Source: Nitrospirillum amazonense (GTDB lineage: Bacteria > Pseudomonadota > Alphaproteobacteria > Azospirillales > Azospirillaceae). Taken from it: 64,000 bases of DNA. The position numbers were made by a program, and so were the translations under genes. The number at the start of each line of letters is the position of its first letter. Position 1 is the stretch's first letter. The stretch spans positions 1-64,000 of the forward strand of contig NZ_VITN01000005.1 of assembly GCF_007828045.1 (NCBI RefSeq), given 5' to 3'. Positions 56,282 to 64,000 of this stretch are shown here, one piece after another. Under the pieces are notes generated by a model. It ran no database searches and was not told where the DNA came from. It saw only the letters and a list, made by a program, of their open reading frames with translations.

Positions 56282-56512
56282 TCAGCTCAGCGCCGTCTCC
56301 GCCCTGATCTCACGGATCAGGTTTTCCATGCGGCGCAGCAGGGCTTCGGCCACCTTGAGCGGCACAACCACCACATCATCCTCGGCATCGAAACCGCCCT
56401 GGCGGCGGATGACGATCTCATCCCGGGGGTTGGCGTAGACCGCCACGGCGGTGGCCATGTCGGCCACGATGCTTCCCTGGTCCAGATGCCCCCATTGAAA
56501 CGCGCCGGCCAT
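56282..56512 (-). CDS. Small hypothetical protein
   Basis: A 76-residue protein I do not recognise: MAGAFQWGHLDQGSIVADMATAVAVYANPRDEIVIRRQGGFDAEDDVVVVPLKVAEALLRRMENLIREIRAE. The middle is beta-rich with a conserved-looking RDEIVIRRQG; the end is helical (VAEALLRRMENLIREI). The ATG at 56512 is chosen because GGAGGA lies 5 nt upstream. It follows the two small genes at 56.6-57.1 kb on the same strand after 83 bp and precedes hicA, so it may belong to either group. Confidence 0.55.
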   Translation of the reverse strand: MAGAFQWGHLDQGSIVADMATAVAVYANPRDEIVIRRQGGFDAEDDVVVVPLKVAEALLRRMENLIREIRAETALS

Positions 56513-56595
56513 ATCGTCCTCCATCGCTGACAATGCGAAAGAACAAACTGGGAACAATCAAGGCACAGAACAGGAATTCTAGCAAGGGGAATTTG

Positions 56596-56805
56596 CTATT
56601 CAGTCCCAGAGGCCGGCTTCGCGATACGCAGCGCCGCCCCATCCGGGCGGGCGATCTCAATAATCGTCTCAACACGCACCTGGCGACGGTCGAGGTCCCG
56701 CATATCCTTGGTCAACTCGGGAACCGCCGTGCTTACCGAGACGACCTTGCTGTTCAATTCGATGGTCGTCTTGAGACCGTTCAAAATATCCTTGAGCGTG
56801 CTCAT
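56596..56805 (-). CDS. Small coiled-coil protein of unknown function
   Basis: A 69-residue protein: an amphipathic helix MSTLKDILNGLKTTIELNSKVVSVSTAVPELTKDMRDLDRRQVRVETIIEIARPDGAALRI. Similar short proteins with a DRRxVRVE motif occur widely on mobile and chromosomal DNA without assigned function. It overlaps the end of the preceding ribbon-helix-helix gene by 4 bp, so the two are coupled. This gene order is like a toxin-antitoxin or plasmid-type operon but no toxin fold is evident. Confidence 0.6.
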   Translation of the reverse strand: MSTLKDILNGLKTTIELNSKVVSVSTAVPELTKDMRDLDRRQVRVETIIEIARPDGAALRIAKPASGTE

Positions 56806-57086
56806 GCGCGGGTCTCAGCGCGTAACTGTTGGCGAGTCAATTCAATGTCCGCCAACGCCTTGTCCAGGGCCGCCGACGCATCCCGATTGCTGCGATCCAA
56901 TTCCGCCGCCAGCGCCGCCAACTGGGTGAGCAATGTCGCTTCCTCAGGATCGAACGCGTCAACCGACCGCCGCACGAACTCCCCCACCGACACGCCCACC
57001 TTGCGAGCCTTAGCCTCCAGGTTGGCTTTCTCAGGCGGCGTCATGAGTGTGGTGACTCTTTCCGTCGCCAGTTCCTGCCCGCTCAC
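56802..57086 (-). CDS. Ribbon-helix-helix protein with coiled-coil tail
   Basis: A protein of about 94 residues. The N-terminal strand TERVTTLMTPPEKANLEAKARKVGVSVGEFVRRSVDAFD matches ribbon-helix-helix DNA-binding domains; the rest is coiled coil (TLLTQLAALAAELDRSNRDASAALDKALADIELTRQQLRAE). The GTG at 57086 is chosen because the strand begins soon after; a GTG at 57098 is also possible. It sits next to a 17-bp perfect inverted repeat, its likely operator, and shares a stop/start overlap with the 69-residue gene. Confidence 0.65.
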   Translation of the reverse strand: MSGQELATERVTTLMTPPEKANLEAKARKVGVSVGEFVRRSVDAFDPEEATLLTQLAALAAELDRSNRDASAALDKALADIELTRQQLRAETRA

Positions 57087-57092
57087 AGCATG

Positions 57093-57135
57093 GATCACCT
57101 CATTATCATAACCTGCACATGATAATGAGGTGATC
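57093..57135. promoter_or_regulatory. Perfect 17-bp inverted repeat at the ribbon-helix-helix gene
   Basis: GATCACCTCATTATCAT (57093-57109) and its exact complement ATGATAATGAGGTGATC (57119-57135) flank a 9-nt spacer AACCTGCAC. It covers the start region of the small operon and may be both operator and leader hairpin. It is AT-richer than its surroundings. Confidence 0.7.
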
Positions 57136-57155
57136 ATCTTCCTCCGCAAGCGCGC

Positions 57156-58547
57156 TCAACTGGGGTGGATCATGTCCTCCGGCCTCACCCAGGCGTCGAA
57201 CTCCGCCTCGGTCAGGAAGCCCAGGACCAGGCCGGCGGCCTTCAGGGTGGTGCCTTCGGCATGGGCCTTCTTGGCGATCTTGGCGGCCTTGTCATAGCCG
57301 ATGTGCGGGTTCAGGGCCGTCACCAGCATGAGGCTTTCGTGCAGCGACTTGGCGATGCGGTCCTCGTTCGCCGTGATGCCCACCACGCAATTGTCGGTAA
57401 AGCTGACGGCGGCGTCCGCCAGCAGGCGGATGGATTGGGCGACGTTGTAGATGATGACGGGCTTGAAGACGTTCAGCTCGAAATGGCCGGTGGCGCCGGC
57501 GATGGTGACGGTGGTGTGGTTGCCCATCACCTGGGCGCACACCATGGTCATGGCCTCGGACTGCGTCGGGTTGACCTTGCCGGGCATGATGGAACTGCCG
57601 GGCTCGTTCTCCGGCAGGCTCAGCTCCCCGATGCCGCAGCGGGGGCCGGAGCCCAGCAGGCGGATGTCGTTGGCCACCTTCATGAGCGAGGCCGCCAGGG
57701 TGTTCAGGACGCCCGACACCTCCACCAGGCTGTCATGGGTCGCCAGCGCCTCGAACTTGTTGGGCGCGGTGACGAAGGGCAGGCCGGTCAGGTCCGCCAC
57801 CTCGGCCGCGAAGGCGACATCGAAGCCCTTCTTGGCGTTCAGGCCCGTGCCCACCGCCGTGCCGCCCTGGGCCAGGCGCAGCAGCGCCGGCAGCGCCGCC
57901 TTCACCCGCTCCACCCCATAGGCCAGCTGCTGGGCGTAGCCGGAGAATTCCTGGCCCAGGGTCAGGGGTGTCGCGTCCTGCAGGTGGGTGCGGCCGATCT
58001 TGACGATGCCCTTGAACGCGTCGGCCTTGGCGGCCAGGGCGTCGCGCAGATGCTCCAGCGCCGGCACCAGGGTGCGGTGCAGTTCCACCGCCGCCGCGAT
58101 GTGCATGGCGGTGGGGAAGCTGTCGTTGGACGACTGGCCCCGGTTCACATGGTCGTTGGGGTGCACCGGCTTCTTGGATCCCATCTCCCCACCCAGCAAT
58201 TCGATGGCGCGGTTGGAGATGACCTCGTTGGCGTTCATGTTGGTCTGGGTGCCGGAACCGGTCTGCCACACCACCAGGGGGAAGTGGTCGTCCAGCTTGC
58301 CGGCCGCCACCTCCGCCGCCGCCTGGATGATGGCGCGGCCCAGCGCCTCGTCCAGCTCACCCAGCTTCACGTTGGCCTGGGCCGCCGCCTGCTTCTGGAT
58401 GCCCAGGGCGTGGACCAGGGCCGGCGGCATGCGCTCCCCCCCGATCTTGAAGTTGCCCAGGGACCGCTGGGTCTGGGCGCCCCAGTAGCGGTCGGACGGT
58501 ACCTCCAACGGGCCGAAGCTGTCGGTTTCGGTACGGGTTGCGCTCAT
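57156..58547 (-). CDS. fumC: Fumarate hydratase class II
   Basis: A 463-residue iron-free fumarase of the citrate cycle. It starts [38 protein letters not shown]. The substrate motif [13 protein letters not shown] and the signature [15 protein letters not shown] with the catalytic Ser loop are intact. ATG at 58547 fits the family length (463-467). It lies 61 bp downstream of the GYF-AIM24 gene on the same strand, so they may be co-transcribed. Confidence 0.96.
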   Translation of the reverse strand: MSATRTETDSFGPLEVPSDRYWGAQTQRSLGNFKIGGERMPPALVHALGIQKQAAAQANVKLGELDEALGRAIIQAAAEVAAGKLDDHFPLVVWQTGSGTQTNMNANEVISNRAIELLGGEMGSKKPVHPNDHVNRGQSSNDSFPTAMHIAAAVELHRTLVPALEHLRDALAAKADAFKGIVKIGRTHLQDATPLTLGQEFSGYAQQLAYGVERVKAALPALLRLAQGGTAVGTGLNAKKGFDVAFAAEVADLTGLPFVTAPNKFEALATHDSLVEVSGVLNTLAASLMKVANDIRLLGSGPRCGIGELSLPENEPGSSIMPGKVNPTQSEAMTMVCAQVMGNHTTVTIAGATGHFELNVFKPVIIYNVAQSIRLLADAAVSFTDNCVVGITANEDRIAKSLHESLMLVTALNPHIGYDKAAKIAKKAHAEGTTLKAAGLVLGFLTEAEFDAWVRPEDMIHPS

Positions 58548-58608
58548 GGGAATGCTCTCCAGGCTGTGTGGGGCGGAGTTTACCCAAGTCCCCTCGGGAC
58601 CCGCCATG

Positions 58609-59646
58609 TCAGCGCTTGTCGAGGATGTTGCCTATGGCGCCAAACACACCCCCCTCTTCCCGGGTTCCCACCAGGGAGGAGGCCAACATGCGGCCGGCCA
58701 GGCGGGAGAAGGGCAGGCTTTGCAGCCACACCTTGCCGGGGCCGCGCAGCCGGGCGAAGAACAGGCCCTCGCCGCCGAACAGCATGGACTTGATGCCGCC
58801 CACCTGCTCCACATCGAAATCGATGTCGGCGGTCATGGCGGCCAGGCAGCCCGTGTCCACGTGGATGACCTCCCCCGGCTGCAGTGTGCGTTCCACCAGC
58901 GTGCCGCCCATGTGGATGAAGACGATGCCGTCGCCTTCCAGCTTCTGCATGATGAAGCCATCGCCGCCGAACAGCCCGGTCAGGATGCGGCGCTGGAAAT
59001 AGATGCCGATGGCGACGCCGCGCGCCGCCGCCAGGAAGCTGTCCTTGTGGCAGATCAGGCGCCCGCCGTAGTCGGCCAGCTTAAGGGCGGAAATGGTGCC
59101 GGGATAGGGCGCGGAAAAGGCCACCGTGCCCGGGCCGCCACCGCGCTGGGTGAAGACGGTGGTGAACAGGGTGGAGCCGGAGAGCACGCGCTTGCCCGCC
59201 CCCCACAGCTGGTCCAGCACGCTGCCGCCGTCGCGGCTGGAACCGTCACCGAAGATGGTGTTCATGTCCACGCTGGCGTCCTTGTACAGCAGGGCGCCCG
59301 CCTCGGCGATGGCGCTCTCGCCGGGTGCCAGGCTCACCGCCACATACTGCATCTCATGGCCATGGATGGTGTAGTCCAGGGCGCTGGCCGGGCCGGGCGG
59401 CGGCGGGGTGAACGGGTTGCCACCGCCGGCGAAGGCGCCCCAGATGCCGCCGCCCGGCGGGGGCGGTGGCGGCGGGGACGAGGCGGTGCCGCCATACAGC
59501 TCCGCCACCTGGCCCACGGGCAGCCAGTCGGTGAAGCCCTCCCGCCAGCAATGGGCGCCCGGATTGGCGCGGGCGAAGTTGCGCGCTGCCGCGTCATCCA
59601 GCGGGCCCGCCTGCTGCTGACCGTTGTGGAAGAACCATTCCGTCAT
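58609..59646 (-). CDS. GYF-domain and AIM24/TIGR00266 family fusion protein
   Basis: A 345-residue protein with two parts. The first 50 residues are a bacterial GYF_2 domain ([49 protein letters not shown]), a module that usually binds proline-rich peptides. A proline-rich linker follows ([12 protein letters not shown] and [12 protein letters not shown]). The remaining 250 residues are an AIM24/TIGR00266 beta-barrel ([60 protein letters not shown]). The function of AIM24-type proteins in bacteria is unknown. The linker could be a ligand for its own GYF domain. Confidence 0.85.
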   Translation of the reverse strand: MTEWFFHNGQQQAGPLDDAAARNFARANPGAHCWREGFTDWLPVGQVAELYGGTASSPPPPPPPGGGIWGAFAGGGNPFTPPPPGPASALDYTIHGHEMQYVAVSLAPGESAIAEAGALLYKDASVDMNTIFGDGSSRDGGSVLDQLWGAGKRVLSGSTLFTTVFTQRGGGPGTVAFSAPYPGTISALKLADYGGRLICHKDSFLAAARGVAIGIYFQRRILTGLFGGDGFIMQKLEGDGIVFIHMGGTLVERTLQPGEVIHVDTGCLAAMTADIDFDVEQVGGIKSMLFGGEGLFFARLRGPGKVWLQSLPFSRLAGRMLASSLVGTREEGGVFGAIGNILDKR

Positions 59647-59996
59647 GGCAACGCACCCCTTCTCTGTTCAACCGGGCCGTTCGTGTCCCCCGCGGACCGG
59701 CCCTTGGTATCGCCCCCTTTTACCAAGATGGTGCCGCCCTCACCAGCGCTGGCCCCATTCCCGCCCGGCCATCTGGCCCCTTTGCCGCGGGGTCGCGCCA
59801 TGACGGCGCCTTGGGGAATATTCCCCCGGCCAGGGCGTCTTTCCAATAGGGCCGGCCTGTGCCGGTCCTTCCCTGCTGAAGGACGCGCATCATGATCACG
59901 GTCGGTTCGGGGCATTGGCGGGAATGGATGGGGCAGCTATGGTGCGGCCCGGCCCCCCGCTTCCGGTGGGGCCGGCTGTGGCCGAGGCTGAAAGCG
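59647..59996. other. Divergent intergenic region
   Basis: A 350-bp gap between the GYF-AIM24 gene and the TerB-DnaJ gene. The plus strand keeps a frame open from 59892 but the 35 extra residues are not protein-like. No clear promoter or hairpin identified. Confidence 0.4.
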
Positions 59997-60779
59997 ATGA
60001 GCATCTGGGGCAAGGTGGTGGGGGGTGTCGCGGGCTTCGCCGTGGGCGGTCCCTTGGGCGCACTGCTGGGCGTGGCCGCCGGCCATGCCGCCGATGCCTG
60101 GGCGTCGCAGCCGCCGGCACCCCCGGGTCCGGACGGCCAGCCCGATCAGACCCGCAGCATGGCCTTCACCATCGGCGTCATCGTCCTGGGCGCCAAGATG
60201 GCCAAGGCCGACGGCGTGGTGGACCGGGCGGAAATCGACGCCTTCAAGCGCGTGTTCCAAATCCCGGCGGAGGAAGCGCGGAATGTCGGCCGCATCTTCG
60301 ACCTGGCCAAGCGCGACAGCGCCGGGTTCGAACCTTACGCCCGCCAGCTGGCCGGCATGTTCCGGGACCGGCCGACAGTGCTGGAGGATTTGCTGGGCTG
60401 CCTGTTCCACATCGCCACCGCCGATGGCAGCCTGCACCCGGCGGAGCTGACCTTCCTGGCCGGCGTCGCCCGCATCTTCGGCATTTCCGAAGCGACATTC
60501 GAGGGCATCCGCCGCATCCACGGTGGCGCCGCCTGCGGGTATGAGGATCCGTTGGATGATCCCTATGCCGTGCTGGGCGTGCCCCGTACCGCCAGCGATG
60601 CGGAAATCAAGCTGGCCTGGCGCCAGGCCTTGCGCGACAACCATCCGGACACCGTCATGGCCCAGGGCCTGCCGGCGGAGTTCGTGGACGTCGCCACCCA
60701 GAAGACGGCCGCGCTGAACGCCGCCTATGACAAGATTCAGAGCCAGCGGGCCGGTGCGCCCGCCGGTCCGCACCAGTAA
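59997..60779 (+). CDS. TerB and DnaJ domain protein (DjlA-like)
   Basis: A 260-residue co-chaperone. A hydrophobic Gly-rich N-terminal segment (VVGGVAGFAVGGPLGALLGVAAGHAADAW) is probably a membrane anchor. A TerB-like helical domain follows (about 50-165: VIVLGAKMAKADGVVDRAEIDAFKRVF, with a second repeat CLFHIATADGSLHPAELTFLAGVARIFG). A C-terminal J domain (about 185-255) holds DNHPDTV, the HPD motif that activates DnaK. This is the DjlA layout, though shorter in the middle. It lies 26 bp before the ABC-F gene. Confidence 0.9.
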   Translation: MSIWGKVVGGVAGFAVGGPLGALLGVAAGHAADAWASQPPAPPGPDGQPDQTRSMAFTIGVIVLGAKMAKADGVVDRAEIDAFKRVFQIPAEEARNVGRIFDLAKRDSAGFEPYARQLAGMFRDRPTVLEDLLGCLFHIATADGSLHPAELTFLAGVARIFGISEATFEGIRRIHGGAACGYEDPLDDPYAVLGVPRTASDAEIKLAWRQALRDNHPDTVMAQGLPAEFVDVATQKTAALNAAYDKIQSQRAGAPAGPHQ

Positions 60780-60805
60780 CCCGTACCCCAGAGCTTATCG
60801 CTTCC

Positions 60806-62623
60806 ATGGCCCCCACCCCGCCCATCGTCGCCCTGAAGAACGCCCACATCACCCTGGGCGCCACCATCCTGTTCGAGGGCGTGGACGTCGCCATCGGCCG
60901 GGGGGACAAGATCGCCCTGGTCGGCCGCAACGGCAGCGGCAAGTCCACCTTGCTGAAGGCCCTGGCCGGCGTCGTCGACCTGGACAAGGGCGAACGCTAC
61001 ATCCAGCCGGGTGCCCGCATCGGCTACCTGCATCAGGAACCGGACTTCAGCGGCCACGCCACGGTGGCGGACTTCGTCAGCGCCGGCCTGGTCGAGGACG
61101 CGCCCTATCGCGTGCAGGCGGTGCTGGATGAGCTGACCCTGCCCGGCGACCGCGCGGCCGCCACCCTGTCGGGCGGCGAGGCGCGCCGCGCCGCCATCGC
61201 CCAGGCCCTGGTCAGCGACCCCGATGTCCTGCTGATGGACGAGCCGACCAACCACCTGGACCTGCCCACCATCGAGTATCTGGAAAAGGCGCTGCAGGCC
61301 TTCCGCGGCGGGCTGCTGCTGATCAGCCACGACCGCGCCTTCCTGAACAATCTGGCGCGCAAGACGATGTGGCTGGACCGGGGCACCATGCGCGAAACCG
61401 AGCGCCCCTTCGCCGAGTTTGAAGCCTGGCGGGACGAGGTGTTCGCGGCCGAGGACCTGGCCTACGCCAAGCTGGACCGCAAGATCGCGGTGGAGATGAA
61501 GTGGCTGCGCGAGGGTATCAGCGCCCGGCGCACCCGCAACATGGGCCGCGTCCGGGCCCTGCACGGCCTGCGCAAGGAGCGGGCGGACCGCAACCGCCAG
61601 GGCCAGGTGAAGCTGGCGGTGTCGGACGCCGAGAACTCCGGCCGGCTGGTGATCGAGGCGACCAACGTCGCCAAGAGCTTCCAGGATGCGGAAGGCAACA
61701 CCCGAATCATCGCCCGCGACTTCTCCACCCGCATCCTGCGCGGCGATCGGGTAGGCCTGATCGGCCCCAACGGCGCGGGCAAGACCACCATCCTGAAGAT
61801 GCTGATGGGGGAACTGGCGCCCGACAGCGGCACCATCCGTCTCGGCACCAACCTGGAAACGGTGGTGTTCGACCAGCGCCGGGCGCAGCTGGACCCCAAC
61901 CAGACCATCCGCCAGGTGCTGCTGCCCTTCGGCGGCGACAGCGTGGTGGTGGGCGGCACGCCGCGCCACGTCGCCTCCTACATGCGGGACTTCCTGTTCG
62001 ACGGCGGCATGCTGGAACAGCCGACCCGGGCGCTTTCGGGGGGCGAGCGCAACCGCCTGCTGCTGGCCAAGCTGTTCGCCCAGCCCAGCAACCTGATGGT
62101 GCTGGACGAACCGACCAACGACCTGGACATGGACACGCTGGACCTGCTGGAAGAGGTCTTGAGCGACTATCCCGGCACCCTGCTGCTGGTCAGCCACGAT
62201 CGTGACTTCCTGGACCGGCTGGTCACCTCCACCATCGCGGTCGAGGGCGACGGCGTGGTGGCGGAATATGCCGGCGGCTACAGCGACTACCTGACCCAAC
62301 GCCCGGCCCGCACGCCGGTCACGGGTGGCATGTCCAAGTCGGCGGACACCCCCAGGGCGGCGGAAGCCCCGAAGGCCAAGCGTAAGCTGGGCTACAAGGA
62401 ACAGCGGGAGCTGGACCAGCTGCCGGCCCTGATGGACAGGCTGGGCGATCAGGTGAAGAAGCTGGAGGCCAAGCTGACCGATGCCACCCTCTACGCCCGC
62501 GACCCGGCGGCCTTCCAGAAGGGCTCCACCGACCTGGACAAGGCCCACCAGGACCTGGCCGCCGCCGAAGAGCGCTGGCTGGAACTGGAGGCCCTGAAGG
62601 AGGAGCTGGAGAACGGCGCGTGA
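60806..62623 (+). CDS. ABC-F family ATPase (Uup-like)
   Basis: A 605-residue cytosolic protein with two ABC domains and no membrane part. Domain 1: GRNGSGKSTLLKAL, LSGGEARRAAIAQAL, LLMDEPTNHLD. Domain 2: GPNGAGKTTILKML, LSGGERNRLLLAKL, MVLDEPTNDLDMDTLDLL. The linker between them is charged and long (residues ~215-275). The C-terminal coiled coil (ELDQLPALMDRLGDQVKKLEAKL ... LEALKEELE) marks the Uup subgroup. ABC-F proteins act on ribosomes or, for Uup, on branched nucleic acid. Probably in one transcript with the TerB-DnaJ gene. Confidence 0.92.
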   Translation: MAPTPPIVALKNAHITLGATILFEGVDVAIGRGDKIALVGRNGSGKSTLLKALAGVVDLDKGERYIQPGARIGYLHQEPDFSGHATVADFVSAGLVEDAPYRVQAVLDELTLPGDRAAATLSGGEARRAAIAQALVSDPDVLLMDEPTNHLDLPTIEYLEKALQAFRGGLLLISHDRAFLNNLARKTMWLDRGTMRETERPFAEFEAWRDEVFAAEDLAYAKLDRKIAVEMKWLREGISARRTRNMGRVRALHGLRKERADRNRQGQVKLAVSDAENSGRLVIEATNVAKSFQDAEGNTRIIARDFSTRILRGDRVGLIGPNGAGKTTILKMLMGELAPDSGTIRLGTNLETVVFDQRRAQLDPNQTIRQVLLPFGGDSVVVGGTPRHVASYMRDFLFDGGMLEQPTRALSGGERNRLLLAKLFAQPSNLMVLDEPTNDLDMDTLDLLEEVLSDYPGTLLLVSHDRDFLDRLVTSTIAVEGDGVVAEYAGGYSDYLTQRPARTPVTGGMSKSADTPRAAEAPKAKRKLGYKEQRELDQLPALMDRLGDQVKKLEAKLTDATLYARDPAAFQKGSTDLDKAHQDLAAAEERWLELEALKEELENGA

Positions 62624-62633
62624 GGGTCTTCCT

Positions 62634-62662
62634 TTGCGTTGCCCGGCCAATGGCCGTACAGT
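62634..62662 (+). promoter_or_regulatory. Promoter of the TacAT-like operon
   Basis: TTGCGT and TACAGT with a 17-bp spacer, 19 bp upstream of the antitoxin ATG and 10 bp after the ABC-F stop codon. Confidence 0.6.
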
Positions 62663-62680
62663 GTAGGCACGGAGGATATG

Positions 62681-62983
62681 ATGGCCCAATCCGCGACAGA
62701 TGCCCCTCAGCGCCGTGCCCGCAGCGAACGGCTGGAGGCGCGCATTACCGCCGAGCAGAAAGACCTGATTGAGCGCGCGGCGGCACTGCAGGGCCGGTCG
62801 ATCACCGATTTCGTCCTGGCCAGCGTGCAGGATGCCGCTCGACGCGCCATCGACGAACATCAACGCCTGGAATTGTCTGTCCGGGACAGCCAGGCCTTCG
62901 TCGAAGCGCTCAGTAAGCCGCAGCCGGTGAATGACCGGCTGCGCGATACGATTCGCCGGTATCGTGACGCCACCGGCGCCTGA
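62681..62983 (+). CDS. tacA: DUF1778 antitoxin (TacA-like)
   Basis: A 100-residue antitoxin of the DUF1778 family. The N-terminal ribbon-helix-helix is RSERLEARITAEQKDLIERAAALQGRSITDFVLASVQDAARRAIDE; the C-terminal tail LSVRDSQAFVEALSKPQPVNDRLRDTIRRYRD is the part that wraps the toxin. ATG at 62681 lies 5 nt after GGAGG; an ATG one codon before is less well spaced. Paired with a GNAT toxin 8 bp downstream. Confidence 0.93.
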   Translation: MAQSATDAPQRRARSERLEARITAEQKDLIERAAALQGRSITDFVLASVQDAARRAIDEHQRLELSVRDSQAFVEALSKPQPVNDRLRDTIRRYRDATGA

Positions 62984-62991
62984 CGGTCGGC

Positions 62992-63522
62992 ATGGCGGAG
63001 ACCAATCCTGGACTGGAGTCGCTGCGGGTCGATGTGCTCGGTCCACAGCATGACCGACGCTTCTTCGCCAGCGGCGTGGACGCGCTGGATCGTTATTTCC
63101 AAACGCACATAGGGCAGGATGCCCGCAAGAACATCGCCGCCCCATTTGTTCTCGTCCTGCCGGACGGCACGGTTGCCGGTTACTACACCTTGTCCGCCAC
63201 ATCCCTGCAATTGGCGGCTCTGCCGGCGGAAACGGCCCGTAAACTGCCCCGCTATCCTCTGGTGCCGGCCACGCTGCTGGGCCGATTGGCAGTGGACAAG
63301 CGTTATCATGGCCGCGGATATGGCGGGTATCTGCTGGCGGACGCGATGCGGCGCTGTGTGCGAAGTGAAATCGCGTCGTTTGCCCTGCTCGTGGACGCCT
63401 ACGACGACAACGCCCGTCGCTTTTACGAACGCATGAGTTTTCTCACCCTTCCCGACACTCTTCGAAAATTGTTTCGACCCCTGGCCGACATCGCTGCGCT
63501 CTTCCAGGAGAGCGGCGCGTGA
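62992..63522 (+). CDS. tacT: GNAT toxin (TacT-like)
   Basis: A 176-residue GNAT-fold toxin that in studied relatives acetylates charged tRNA and stops translation. Start LGPQHDRRFFASGVDALDRYFQTHIGQDARKNIAAPFVLV is typical of the TacT/AtaT group, with acetyl-CoA motif LLGRLAVDKRYHGRGYGGYLLADAMRRC and the C-terminal YDDNARRFYERMSFLTLPD containing the catalytic Tyr. Coupled with the DUF1778 antitoxin. The next gene's GTG overlaps its stop. Confidence 0.93.
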   Translation: MAETNPGLESLRVDVLGPQHDRRFFASGVDALDRYFQTHIGQDARKNIAAPFVLVLPDGTVAGYYTLSATSLQLAALPAETARKLPRYPLVPATLLGRLAVDKRYHGRGYGGYLLADAMRRCVRSEIASFALLVDAYDDNARRFYERMSFLTLPDTLRKLFRPLADIAALFQESGA

Positions 63523-64000
63523 GGCCCCTGGACATCCTGCGCGCGCTGGTCGTCGTGGCCATCTGGGGAATCAATTTCTCCGTCTCCAAGTTCGCGCTGC
63601 GCCAGTTCCATCCCGTCACCGCCATGGCCATCCGCTTCGCGCTGGTGGCATTGGTCCTGGTGCCCTGGCGCCGGCTGCCCTGGGCCCATGTGCGGCCGGT
63701 GCTGGCCTATTCCGTCGTGCTGGGGGGCCTGCACTTCCCCCTGGTGTTCAGCGGCCTGATGGGATGCAGCGCCGCCGCGGCTTCCGTCGCCATCCAGCTG
63801 CAGGTGCCCTTCGCGTCGCTGATGGCGGCGGTGTTCTTCAAGGACAGGCTGGGCTGGCGCCGGGCGGTGGGCATGGCGGCGGCCATCGCCGGCGTCGGCA
63901 TCATCGCCTACCACCCCGGCGGCACAGACGATCCGGCCCATCTGGGCCTGGTGGTGCTGGCCGCCGCCGCCTTCGCCTTTTCCAGCATCCAGTTGAAATG
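63519..64000 (+). CDS. EamA/DMT family transporter, partial at window end
   Basis: The first 160 residues of a drug/metabolite transporter. GTG at 63519 overlaps the toxin stop (GTGA). Translation gives RPLDILRALVVVAIWGINF, then helices ALVALVLVPW, YSVVLGGLHFPLVFSGLMG, VAIQLQVPFASLMAAVFF, and VGMAAAIAGVGIIAYHP, matching the first EamA repeat and the beginning of the second. It runs off the window. The substrate is unknown; EamA proteins export amino acids and other metabolites. Confidence 0.88.
   Translation, partial: MRPLDILRALVVVAIWGINFSVSKFALRQFHPVTAMAIRFALVALVLVPWRRLPWAHVRPVLAYSVVLGGLHFPLVFSGLMGCSAAAASVAIQLQVPFASLMAAVFFKDRLGWRRAVGMAAAIAGVGIIAYHPGGTDDPAHLGLVVLAAAAFAFSSIQLK

Noticed and set aside
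60737..63202. Minus-strand open frame of 821 codons
   Set aside because: It runs antisense to the ABC-F gene and the TacA gene, which carry clear motifs; its own product has none.

Overview
The window is 64 kb of chromosomal DNA from a GC-rich alphaproteobacterium, most likely of the Rhodospirillales/Azospirillaceae type. That placement is an inference. It rests on alphaproteobacteria-specific genes (RcdA/DUF1465, TrcR/DUF1013, DUF1192, DUF4169, an RpoH sigma factor with the family's typical ends), zinc-free L31 and L36 ribosomal proteins, and uniformly GC-rich coding sequence. No rRNA, CRISPR array, phage block or replication origin was seen. About 70 genes are called; most other long open frames are GC-driven shadows of real genes.

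Layout. 0-4.3 kb: MipA/OmpV porin-like protein divergent from an OmpR/EnvZ-type two-component pair, then an inositol-phosphatase-family enzyme. 4.3-9 kb: EF-P, two small envelope proteins, a gamma-glutamyltransferase, an XRE-cupin regulator and an acetyltransferase. 9.2-13.1 kb: a livHMGF branched-chain amino acid ABC transporter operon without its binding protein. 13.1-13.8 kb: a RelE/HigB-type toxin-antitoxin pair. 13.8-18 kb: MsbA-like ABC exporter, L31, RcdA, and an Hsp20 gene behind a ROSE-type RNA thermometer. 18-26.7 kb: propionyl-CoA synthetase, patatin phospholipase, a VOC/TetR divergent pair with a 17-bp palindrome, purEK, and a 6-phosphofructokinase of mixed type. 26.8-31.1 kb: tandem M13 metallopeptidases. 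31.3-39.6 kb: L36, a methyltransferase, an orphan NtrC-type regulator, a double cold-shock protein, a second gamma-glutamyltransferase, rpoH, an enoyl-CoA hydratase and tRNA-Val(GAC).

40.2-43.7 kb is the one clearly accessory stretch. It holds an IS1595-family transposase divergent from a DUF6471 gene with repeated CGAATATG motifs between them, then an AT-rich membrane-anchored protein of unknown function. The AT-rich DNA ends inside the start of a GC-rich secreted-protein gene, which appears truncated.

43.8-64 kb: glucokinase, UbiX, an Old Yellow Enzyme, TrcR, a quinone oxidoreductase, DUF1192, a methyltransferase/XRE pair with twin operators, and a complete biotin ring-assembly locus (bioBA divergent from bioFD, with a ribbon-helix-helix gene after bioA). 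Then come HicAB, a small ribbon-helix-helix/coiled-coil module under a 17-bp inverted repeat, fumC, a GYF-AIM24 fusion, a TerB-DnaJ protein, an ABC-F ATPase, a TacAT-like toxin-antitoxin pair and the start of an EamA transporter.

Three toxin-antitoxin systems, several self-regulating small regulators with visible palindromic operators, and heat/cold RNA-level control (ROSE element, long cold-shock leader) give the window most of its regulatory interest.
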